Translations under genes and position numbers: made by a program | Notes under the pieces: generated by a model | Databases searched by the model: none | The model's input: only the letters and a program-made list of their open reading frames with translations | What the model was told of the DNA's origin: nothing | Part shown: positions 10,498 to 18,296 of the stretch, piece after piece | Numbering within the stretch: the stretch's first letter is position 1 | Layout of the letters: every line of letters starts with the position of its first letter | Source: Nitrospirales bacterium | GTDB taxonomy: Bacteria; Nitrospirota; Nitrospiria; Nitrospirales; UBA8639 | Assembly: GCA_029261295.1 (NCBI GenBank) | Contig: JAJDBP010000002.1 | Coordinates: 310,001-374,000, forward strand | Direction: 5' to 3' | Length of the DNA stretch: 64,000 nt

Positions 10498-11594
10498 GAA
10501 GAATCAATGGGTTGCGACTCTTCTGGTTCCTCCTCACTTCCCCCAGTCACGGTTTTAGTCACGGTTCCATCTGGAATTTTCCCCGCAAAGGTCGTCAGTC
10601 CTTCTACCGCACTCCATAAATGAGTCGGGCTGAGATGGGCATAGCGCGACAACATGGCCGGACTCTTCCATCCCCCTAAAGCCATCAGTGTTCGATCATT
10701 TGCGCCTTGCATGGCCAGCCGACTGGCGAAGGTATGTCTGAGGTCATGAAACCGAAATGGAGCCAATTTAGAGGCATTCACTGCCTTATCAAATGCCCGT
10801 CGGAGATAGCGCACGTCCAGTGGAAAAATTCGGTCCTGAGGGCCAACCTCGGACGATTTCTGGATATTGCTCAGGAGATCTTGGACGGTCGAATTCATAG
10901 GAACTCTCCGAGAATCCCCAGCCTTGGTTTCGCGAAGGGCCAAGATCCCTGTATCCCAATCTACATCAGACCATTTCAATCGTAACAATTCACCTTGTCG
11001 GCATCCCGTGTTTACAGCTGCCACGACGATGGACCGATATTTTTCTGGAAGCTTTTCAAATAAGGTCGCTTCTTGTCCAGCTGTGAGGTATCGGACTAAT
11101 ACATTATTGACCTTAGGCGGCTTTACTCGGCTTGCTGGATTTTCTTTTAGCATTCCCAACCGGCGAGCATCATTCAGTGCGGCTTTCAGGACCCCAAAAA
11201 ATCGTAGGACTGTCCCTGGCTGATAGCCTTCCTCTGCCAATGCGGATAAGACCTTCTCGATATGCCGGGGCCCCATCTTGTTGATATCCAGATCCCCCAA
11301 TTCGGCAATCCAGCGGTCGATTCGTGACTTGTCATCGCCTTTCCGTTTCCGGCGAGCGTCAATCCGAGCAATATAATCATTTGCGACATCCCGAAAGAGA
11401 ATTGTTTTCGGCTTCTCGAAATGCTTCCCTGAAAGCTGTTCGCTTTTCAGTCTGCCATAAAGAGCCTTTGCCTCACTCTTCGTCGAACAGCGAATCCGTC
11501 TTTCTCTGCCATTTACCCATATTCTCGTAGACCACCGTCCACTCTTGGGCGGCCATTCCAAAACCCCACGGTCTCTCCCACCTTTTCTAGCCAT
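10428..11594 (-). CDS. tyrosine recombinase/integrase
   Basis: NTGCRQGELLRLKWSDVDW, HDLRHTFASRL, LGGWKSPAMLSRYAH; C-terminus runs into antisense of tRNA-Lys. Confidence 0.93.
   Translation of the reverse strand: MARKGGRDRGVLEWPPKSGRWSTRIWVNGRERRIRCSTKSEAKALYGRLKSEQLSGKHFEKPKTILFRDVANDYIARIDARRKRKGDDKSRIDRWIAELGDLDINKMGPRHIEKVLSALAEEGYQPGTVLRFFGVLKAALNDARRLGMLKENPASRVKPPKVNNVLVRYLTAGQEATLFEKLPEKYRSIVVAAVNTGCRQGELLRLKWSDVDWDTGILALRETKAGDSRRVPMNSTVQDLLSNIQKSSEVGPQDRIFPLDVRYLRRAFDKAVNASKLAPFRFHDLRHTFASRLAMQGANDRTLMALGGWKSPAMLSRYAHLSPTHLWSAVEGLTTFAGKIPDGTVTKTVTGGSEEEPEESQPIDSSGEPRAARTHDPRLKRAMLYQLS
10450..10500 (+). repeat. attL core (tRNA-Lys 3' part)
   Basis: gcccttttaaggcgagggtcgtgcgttcgagccgcacgcggctcaccagaa, identical to 18160-18210. 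Confidence 0.95.
10546..10567 (+). repeat. candidate integrase arm-type sites, left end
   Basis: GTCACGGTTTTAGTCACGGTTC, 21/22 identical to 17999-18020. Confidence 0.7.
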
Positions 11595-11604
11595 ATCGTG
11601 CCCC

Positions 11605-12504
11605 CTATTTATTAGTTTTCCCTTTTCGGGATTTACTCTTGTCAGTTGCTTTTTTCCCTTTGCGTTGAGCTGCCCTCCATTGACGAACATTTGCCTGGTT
11701 TTGGCAACGGGGCGAGCAATAGATTCCCCGGTGATGCCGAGCTAAAAAGATTCGACTACATTTTGAATTGGGGCACACTTGAATCCCACTCCCTTCCTCT
11801 AAGTCCAGCATCACCATGAGATACATGAGGCCCAATAAAGAAGGCGAATCCCACCACATTATCCAATCTCTGTTTGGAACGTTTTTGTTTAGGGTGTTTT
11901 GGATCAGGCGGAACCGAAATCCATAAAACTTAATGCCAAGTATTTTTTCCAAGGTACGGCTGGCGTGGAGCCTGACGGAGGGGTCTGGATTAACCTCAGC
12001 AGCTTGGGCAAGAGCAATAGTGGCACGTAATTCCTCTTGCGCTTCATGAAACTGGGAAAGCTTCATTGTCGTGTAGTGCTTCCAAACATAGCCGTAGGGG
12101 GGAGGTTGGTCGGCTTTCTGTACCTGAAAGATGGCGTTGATGTCTTTCCCCGTCCAGGTGTGGCTAGGTTTCTCCTTCGGAACGGAGGATTTGAGAATGC
12201 GTAGGTCAAAACCATCAAGTCGGGATGGATCGATGTTCCCTGTGAAGTTCAGCGGACCGGGAAGTCCAAATTCTTGGCAAAAGCGAAGAACTTCTTTTGG
12301 CCGCTGAGGATGAACATCGAGGAAGAGATAGGGGAGGGACTTCCCTCCTTTCGGTGGGTTCTGTTCCCTTGGCCAGTAGTGGTCAAACGGATCATAAGAA
12401 AGAGGACTTTCGACGATGATCTTGTCCTTAACCAATTGAGCTTTTCTTGGTTGGCCCCATTGAGACTCATACGTTTTTAAGGGGAGGTTACTTCTAGGCT
12501 TCAT
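11605..12504 (-). CDS. CGNR zinc-finger-like protein
   Basis: C-terminal CPNSKCSRIFLARHHRGIYCSPRCQNQANVRQWR. Confidence 0.65.
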   Translation of the reverse strand: MKPRSNLPLKTYESQWGQPRKAQLVKDKIIVESPLSYDPFDHYWPREQNPPKGGKSLPYLFLDVHPQRPKEVLRFCQEFGLPGPLNFTGNIDPSRLDGFDLRILKSSVPKEKPSHTWTGKDINAIFQVQKADQPPPYGYVWKHYTTMKLSQFHEAQEELRATIALAQAAEVNPDPSVRLHASRTLEKILGIKFYGFRFRLIQNTLNKNVPNRDWIMWWDSPSLLGLMYLMVMLDLEEGSGIQVCPNSKCSRIFLARHHRGIYCSPRCQNQANVRQWRAAQRKGKKATDKSKSRKGKTNK

Positions 12505-12623
12505 AGTTTTTCAGGGGGTAGGTGTAATTGAATGTAATTGAATAAAGCGATTTATCAATTTCATATCTCATAATATAACTCTAGGGAAAACAGTGTCAAT
12601 ACTTTTAGCCATGGAGGAAGAAG

Positions 12624-12836
12624 ATGGAATTGAACAAACCTCAATTGGGACGGTTGATGACGTGTGAGGAAGTGGCGGATGCCTTGGGGCTTCGCGTTTC
12701 AACAATTAGGAGAATGATTCTGGAGCGCCGAATCGACACGGTACGACCGTCGCGCCGAAGTGTGCGGATTCCCGAAATCGCCGTTCAACATATTCTTCGT
12801 GCAGGCTATCGCCCAGCAATTCAGGAAGGAGCATAA
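12624..12836 (+). CDS. excisionase/AlpA-like helix-turn-helix protein
   Basis: LMTCEEVADALGLRVSTIRRMILERRIDTVRPSRRSVRIPE. Confidence 0.8.
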   Translation: MELNKPQLGRLMTCEEVADALGLRVSTIRRMILERRIDTVRPSRRSVRIPEIAVQHILRAGYRPAIQEGA

Positions 12837-12842
12837 GGGCCT

Positions 12843-13310
12843 ATGCTCTTGGACCAAATCTTAGACCTAATTGGATCGGTACGGAAGAGTGGCCAGGGAT
12901 GGATGGCGAAATGTCCAGCCCATGAAGATCGAAGCCCTTCCCTCTCAATCAGAGAGGCAGAAGATCGAGTCCTTCTCCATTGCTTTTCGGGGTGTAGCGT
13001 TGCCGCGATCTGTGGGGCGTTAGGTATCGGCATTCGAGACTTATTCGCTGAGAATCTGTCACCCGTTCAATGGACCCAACTCCAACAAGCACGACGAGAA
13101 CGAAAACAGGCTGACCACAAGAAAAAGATACAGGAAAGTCGGGTTATTGACGCACGAAGAGAAGCCGAGGCTCTACTCCGAGCAAGTCAAGGCCAAGATA
13201 TTTCACAATGGAGCGAGGAAAAATTTGATCGAGTGATGAAGGCCGTAGGGCGCGCCTACGACTTATTGCGAGAGGAAAATGAGGATACTTTCTATGGACA
13301 CCTTGGATGA
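12843..13310 (+). CDS. CHC2 zinc-finger primase-like protein (no TOPRIM domain seen)
   Basis: GWMAKCPAHEDRSPSLSI...VLLHCFSGCSVAAICGALGI. Confidence 0.85.
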   Translation: MLLDQILDLIGSVRKSGQGWMAKCPAHEDRSPSLSIREAEDRVLLHCFSGCSVAAICGALGIGIRDLFAENLSPVQWTQLQQARRERKQADHKKKIQESRVIDARREAEALLRASQGQDISQWSEEKFDRVMKAVGRAYDLLREENEDTFYGHLG

Positions 13311-14664
13311 GCAACTAAGCGTCTTTGAGGCAACGACACAAGAAATTGGTATGCCAATTCTGGAGGATGAGGCAACCAATTTTGAGTGTGACGGTATTCC
13401 TATCAATGCTCCGGCTGACAAACAATGGCCCGATCCAATCAATGAAGCGGCCTATTATGGATTGGCTGGAGAATTTGTGCGTCTGGTAGAGCCGGAATCA
13501 GAAGCCGACCCTGTGGCCATTCTTTTGCAATTTCTCACGGCCTTCGGGTCGGTGGTTGGTCGAGGACCGCATTTTGTCGCGGAAGGGACACGACACTATA
13601 CGAATCTCTTTATGGTCCTCGTGGGACAAACCTCCAAGGCCAGGAAGGGGAGTAGCTGGTCACATGTGTGGAATATTTTTAACGGCTGCGATGAAGTGTG
13701 GGCGACGAATCGGGTGAAGGGAGGCCTTTCTTCAGGAGAGGGTCTCATCTGGAATGTTCGAGATCCCATCTATAAACAAGAACCGATTAAAGATAAGGGA
13801 TTGCACACCGGAGAATACCAAGAAATCTGTGTGGATCCCGGTGTTGAGGATAAACGACTATTGGCCCAAGAAGCGGAATTTGCGGCACTCTTACATATGC
13901 CGGATCGGTCAGGAAACACCTTGTCACCCATTATTCGCAAAGCGTGGGAATCAGGAAATTTAGAGTCCCTCACCAAAAATTCCCCAGCCAAAGCCACCAA
14001 TGCGCATATCAGCATTGTGGGCCATATCGTGAAGGACGAAGTTCGGCGATATCTGAGCCGCACAGAAGCGGGGAATGGCTTCGGGAATCGGTTCTTGTGG
14101 GTGTGTGCTACGCGATCCAAGTTTCTTCCCGAAGGCGGACGGACCGACCAACTGAATTTTGCTCCATTAATCCATAGGCTGAAGGTGGCTATTGAGACCG
14201 CTCGCGCCACGGGTGAATTACGCCGCGATGAAGGCGCTAGGGAGATATGGCGGACCGTCTATCCCAAATTATCCGAAGGGGTTCCAGGAATGTTAGGCGC
14301 AGTCACGTCACGTGCCGAGGCCCAGGTAATGCGGTTGGCTTGTCTCTATGCCTTATTAGATGGGGCCACAGAAATTAAAGCACTGCACCTGCGTGCAGCA
14401 TTGGCAGTTTGGGAATATTGTAAAGCGAGTGCTCGGTTTATCTTTGGCGATACACTTGGCGATCCGATAGGCGATGACATTCTGACAGCGCTCCGGAATA
14501 ATTTAGATGGGCTAACACGGACTGAGATTAGTCAGCTCTTGCATGGCAACCGTAACCGGCAGCAAATTGGACGGGCATTGGGGGTGTTATTGGAATATGG
14601 GCTAGCGCGAATGATTTCTGAAGAAACAGGAGGCCGAAAGGCTGAGCGGTGGTTCGTGACCTAG
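13294..14664 (+). CDS. DUF3987/YfjI-like replication (primase-helicase) protein
   Basis: GPHFVAEGTRHYTNLFMVLVGQTSKARKGSSW; winged-helix-like C-terminus; overlaps the upstream primase ORF. Confidence 0.75.
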   Translation: MDTLDEQLSVFEATTQEIGMPILEDEATNFECDGIPINAPADKQWPDPINEAAYYGLAGEFVRLVEPESEADPVAILLQFLTAFGSVVGRGPHFVAEGTRHYTNLFMVLVGQTSKARKGSSWSHVWNIFNGCDEVWATNRVKGGLSSGEGLIWNVRDPIYKQEPIKDKGLHTGEYQEICVDPGVEDKRLLAQEAEFAALLHMPDRSGNTLSPIIRKAWESGNLESLTKNSPAKATNAHISIVGHIVKDEVRRYLSRTEAGNGFGNRFLWVCATRSKFLPEGGRTDQLNFAPLIHRLKVAIETARATGELRRDEGAREIWRTVYPKLSEGVPGMLGAVTSRAEAQVMRLACLYALLDGATEIKALHLRAALAVWEYCKASARFIFGDTLGDPIGDDILTALRNNLDGLTRTEISQLLHGNRNRQQIGRALGVLLEYGLARMISEETGGRKAERWFVT

Positions 14665-14673
14665 CTATGAGGA

Positions 14674-14745
14674 ACGAAATAGACGAATTAAACGAAAAAA
14701 GGGTAGTTGGGGATAGACTTATTTCGTTACTTTCGTTTCTTTCGT
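14674..14745. repeat. 72-bp dyad of six ACGAAA-type hexamers (3+3)
   Basis: ACGAAA/ACGAAT/ACGAAA at 14674, 14683, 14692 and TTTCGT at 14722, 14731, 14740; exact 9-bp spacing, one shared symmetry centre at 14709.5. Confidence 0.85.
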
Positions 14746-14754
14746 AGGAGGAAC

Positions 14755-14991
14755 ATGGGTAAATATCTCGATATGGCAGATGCCGTGATGGGCTTAAAGG
14801 CGAAGAACCAAGGGAGATTAGTGGAATTTGATTCTCCATTGTTTGGTCGCTGTTATGGACGGATTCGAGAGGTCAAAGCCAATCTCTACAAAATTACCAA
14901 TCATTCCGTCCTTCAAGATGAAGCGGTGATCCCTGGAGCGTGGCTTGTCAGAGTTATGGACGATGACCTAAGAGCCCACAATTACGAATGA
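14755..14991 (+). CDS. small hypothetical island protein (78 aa)
   Basis: AGGAGG ribosome-binding site just before ATG; no family recognised. Confidence 0.6.
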   Translation: MGKYLDMADAVMGLKAKNQGRLVEFDSPLFGRCYGRIREVKANLYKITNHSVLQDEAVIPGAWLVRVMDDDLRAHNYE

Positions 14992-16243
14992 GACGAAGAA
15001 AGTCAGTAACCTTCTTGGTCAAACGAGTGCATATGTTCCTTCCCTCAACATTTTTGTAGAGCGGTTTTCCATTCATGATACAGGATTGAATGAGTTCGGA
15101 AATTAGATTATGTGTTTCATTGATAACTTCATAGGAACTCTTTTGGTGGATCTTGGGTTCTACCTTTCCAGTGTGAACAGCTTGACTACGTAGTTCATAA
15201 AAATTCGTAATTAAACTCACTACCCTTTTTTTCTTCCGGCCCCTGATGTCCAAAATTGCAGGAATTCGCTGCCGTAAGGTTTTAGCAATTCCATCTTCGG
15301 GTGGTTGGTTCCGATCAATGACCAATGCCTCTAAAGCTATTCCTGAGTCTATTGCACTATCTCGAAGAAAGCTTTGCCCCTTCGATGAGTTCAATCGTTC
15401 TACGGGGACCTCAATAGCTGCTTGTTCTTCTTTGGACAATTTCAAAAGGGAATTGAATAGCTTTTCCCATTCATTGAGCTTTTTTGTATCCCAGGGTGAT
15501 GGGGGAGCCACTTGAAGTTTATTGCTGAAAATCCATGGCTGTGGGGACGGATCCCCATTCAGCGGAACCCAATCAGGAAATTCTTTCCAAGAATACCAAA
15601 ACCTGATTCCATGTTGGCCTAAGACGCCAAGAAGTTGGGCCAGAATACGTAAATCTTTTGTGGAGTCGGACATATTGGGTACTGGTAGGTTTGAAGAAAA
15701 AATGGCGTGTCTAGGAACCATCACTTCCCTCATTATGGCCGCTGAAGGTCCATGGATCCCAGGGAGAAGGTTCTGGTCAATTTGCGTTTTGTGATGTGAA
15801 GTAGAAAGAATTTCGGAGTCCCAGGGAATGAGAGAGAGTTCAGGAGTAATAGTGAATTGTTCCGGAACTTGAATTCCGTCAATCGAAAAAAATTGGTGAA
15901 AAGGAATTTTAGGAGAGCTGAAAAACTTCTCTATATTTTGAACTGCCTCCTTTGGTCCGTGCTGGCTACCTCTGCGGATGAGCCAATGGGCAAGAAAGTC
16001 ATAGGTTAAATATTGAGCTCCCCCTGATGGCCAAACTTGGTATTGGTTATGAAAAAATTTTAATTCGGGAATTCCTTTAAAAAGGTCTAAGAATTCTATT
16101 AAACAGGTCGGAGCCTTTTCCGGTACTTTGTCCGCTAAGGGCAGAAGGAAATGGATAGGCATCTTATTCTCCTGTTCCAAATCTTCAATCCGGGTTAAAA
16201 GGATTTCAAGCTTTGGAATCAGAGCTTGCAAGTTCATAGCCAA
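14954..16243 (-). CDS. hypothetical protein with C-terminal HEPN-like domain (ApeA-like?)
   Basis: SAIDSGIALEALVI...LRQRIPAILD...LITNFYELRSQAVHTGKV; R-x4-H motif in RSQAVH. Confidence 0.6.
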   Translation of the reverse strand: MAMNLQALIPKLEILLTRIEDLEQENKMPIHFLLPLADKVPEKAPTCLIEFLDLFKGIPELKFFHNQYQVWPSGGAQYLTYDFLAHWLIRRGSQHGPKEAVQNIEKFFSSPKIPFHQFFSIDGIQVPEQFTITPELSLIPWDSEILSTSHHKTQIDQNLLPGIHGPSAAIMREVMVPRHAIFSSNLPVPNMSDSTKDLRILAQLLGVLGQHGIRFWYSWKEFPDWVPLNGDPSPQPWIFSNKLQVAPPSPWDTKKLNEWEKLFNSLLKLSKEEQAAIEVPVERLNSSKGQSFLRDSAIDSGIALEALVIDRNQPPEDGIAKTLRQRIPAILDIRGRKKKRVVSLITNFYELRSQAVHTGKVEPKIHQKSSYEVINETHNLISELIQSCIMNGKPLYKNVEGRNICTRLTKKVTDFLRLIRNCGLLGHRP

Positions 16244-16638
16244 TGCCCGTCGTTAGCCTATTCGCAACAGGTCACAAGGGGTAATAATTTTTATCCAATC
16301 TTTCTCAAGCCTCTTCAGGAAACCTCTACGAAAGAACATACCAAAAGAAAAGAAAAAATGATTCCTGAAAATAAACGACGGGTGGTCTCCCCCGATAATG
16401 GAATCAACGTCTTGTATGATGTTAAGAGCGTCTTTTAACCCACCCACCTGTGGAGAACTCAAAGGCCAGAGAGAGGGGATGCCTTTCAATACGCCTTGTT
16501 CCAGCAATCTGACCGGGACGAAAGATGTCTCACTAGCATTCTATCTTTTTCCAAACAAGACCTTCACACTCTCAAAGAATTTCTCGCCAAAAAGAGTTTT
16601 TCCTTTCTCTGGGCACCATAAAAAACTATTCTAGGTCT

Positions 16639-17151
16639 ATGCCTGGTCACAAAAACCTCTCTATGAGAGTTGTCCTCCTTTTTGTGGCATGCCTCTCTCT
16701 GTGTGTCTCTTCCGTTGCCTGTCAAGAAGCAGCATCAGAACAAGCTAAAGGTGGCTTTGAATATCACCAGGTCGTCTCAACTGCCATCGACACACTGGGA
16801 TATGACACCACACAACACATACTGTTCGTTCGGTTCATCAACGGCTATGAATATTATTACTTTGAAGTCCCCCGTGAGGGATTTGAGAACTTTCTAAACG
16901 CTCCCTCAAAAGGCAGATACTTCAACCAATATATAAAGCTGCATTTTTCAAACAAACGATTGAACCCTCCTCCAAAAAATAAGCAGAGAAGAGTTGAAGT
17001 GGAAGGGAAGAATTATGATGGATGGTCTTGGGTCGTTTTAAAGTTTGTACAATTTACACAGTGGAAGGCTAGGCATTTTCCAATAATTTCTTGTCGACTA
17101 TGGAGAGCGAGCTCTATTTCATGCTCATATTCAATTGTGCCGCCATCATGA
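16639..17151 (+). CDS. KTSC-domain protein with N-terminal signal/lipoprotein-like sequence
   Basis: STAIDTLGYDTTQHILFVRFINGYEYYYFEVPREGFENFLNAPSKGRYFNQYI; hydrophobic N-terminus ending SSVAC. Confidence 0.7.
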   Translation: MPGHKNLSMRVVLLFVACLSLCVSSVACQEAASEQAKGGFEYHQVVSTAIDTLGYDTTQHILFVRFINGYEYYYFEVPREGFENFLNAPSKGRYFNQYIKLHFSNKRLNPPPKNKQRRVEVEGKNYDGWSWVVLKFVQFTQWKARHFPIISCRLWRASSISCSYSIVPPS

Positions 17152-17741
17152 CCATCTGTATCTATTTCTGCATAGGTATCTTCTTCCACATAACGTTTTT
17201 TGGATACCTTTTTAACTTCTAAAATTGCCCCTATGTCAGGCACTTTCAAGGTCAAGGGGTATTCAGCGTTCTCTTTCCACTTTTTGTAGTTCTGGAAAAT
17301 ATCTCTTACCTTGTTTATCTTGGTTTCTTCACAAGACATTACGAAATCAATAGGGGGAGTATTACCTTTTGCTTCAGCCCCAGATGGATTTCCCATCCTA
17401 AGAAAAACTCTTTCGTCAGTCCTCCAAATATCTTCAACTTCCCCACGTATAAAAAGAGTTTTTCCCACCATGCCTTTCATCCATTCTTCAATCTCGATAG
17501 AAAACGGCTCCGAAAAATAAGGGTTGCGATGTTCTTTATACCTCACGATCTCTTTGTCATAATTAATGGCATGATGTTTTTGGATAAAATCCTGAATGAA
17601 CCTCTGCTCCTCTTCTTTTGGTCTTTGCTCTTCCTGTACTGAGGGTGTTTTGGAATTGTGTGTTGGTGTTTTAGAAAATAGAAGGAAGCCTAATCCAATA
17701 ACCACTAACCCCAAAATTATTTTCTCTGCTTTGCCTGCCAT
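17013..17741 (-). CDS. hypothetical single-TM-anchored protein
   Basis: N-terminal TM (IILGLVVIGLGFLLF) followed by soluble domain; 3' end overlaps the convergent KTSC ORF. Confidence 0.6.
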   Translation of the reverse strand: MAGKAEKIILGLVVIGLGFLLFSKTPTHNSKTPSVQEEQRPKEEEQRFIQDFIQKHHAINYDKEIVRYKEHRNPYFSEPFSIEIEEWMKGMVGKTLFIRGEVEDIWRTDERVFLRMGNPSGAEAKGNTPPIDFVMSCEETKINKVRDIFQNYKKWKENAEYPLTLKVPDIGAILEVKKVSKKRYVEEDTYAEIDTDGHDGGTIEYEHEIELALHSRQEIIGKCLAFHCVNCTNFKTTQDHPS

Positions 17742-17998
17742 TCTATTTGTTCCTCAATAATATTTGGGAGCATCATGAGGATTTTCCCTAAATCCTCTAC
17801 CCTAGAAGAAGCCCCATCTAGCATAACTTTTACAGAATTCCACAATAAAAGCTATAAGAGACAAATTAAGAAGAGTCATCTGGTAAGAGAATGCTGCTCT
17901 AACCAAATTTCTCAAGCACAGCGAGGAAGCCCTAAAGGATGGTTAGACCCCCCACTCTACGTTTTCTGGCTACCCATCGTTGGGAGGGAACGAATCTG

Positions 17999-18043
17999 GT
18001 CACGATTTTAGTCACGGTTCGGTCACAGTTTCAATCACAATCA
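17999..18043 (+). repeat. candidate integrase arm-type sites, right end
   Basis: GTCACGATTTTAGTCACGGTTCGGTCACAGTTTCAATCACAATC; first 22 bp match 10546-10567 at 21/22. Confidence 0.7.
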
Positions 18044-18159
18044 AGCATCTGCCTGTTTCGTCATTCATCGCAATAAAAAATGAATAAATGCCTGTCCAGT
18101 TAAAGAGATAATGACTGTTCATCTTCCTCTGTCACTGTTGGTCGTTATCCCCCTGGCTT

Positions 18160-18210
18160 GCCCTTTTAAGGCGAGGGTCGTGCGTTCGAGCCGCACGCGG
18201 CTCACCAGAA
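18160..18210 (+). repeat. attR core (tRNA-Lys 3' remnant)
   Basis: 51-bp exact copy of 10450-10500, lacking the tRNA 5' half. Confidence 0.95.
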
Positions 18211-18296
18211 AAAATCCTCTTTTAGAGGAAATAAAAATGGGGTCAGACTCGATTTTATGGTCGATAGCGGCAAATGAAAAATTCGTATGGAGGCTC

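Larger units (their letters stand above)
10450..18210. mobile_element. tRNA-Lys-integrated satellite/P4-like genomic island
   Basis: Flanked by a 51-bp direct repeat of the tRNA 3' part (10450-10500 and 18160-18210); integrase next to the tRNA; HTH, primase and helicase-like module. Confidence 0.93.

Noticed and set aside
16253-16507. 84-aa minus ORF upstream of the HEPN-motif gene
   Set aside because: No convincing RBS, composition or family; likely non-coding.
18160-18210. Second tRNA-Lys gene
   Set aside because: Only the 3' part is present; no 5' half or acceptor partner, so it is attR.
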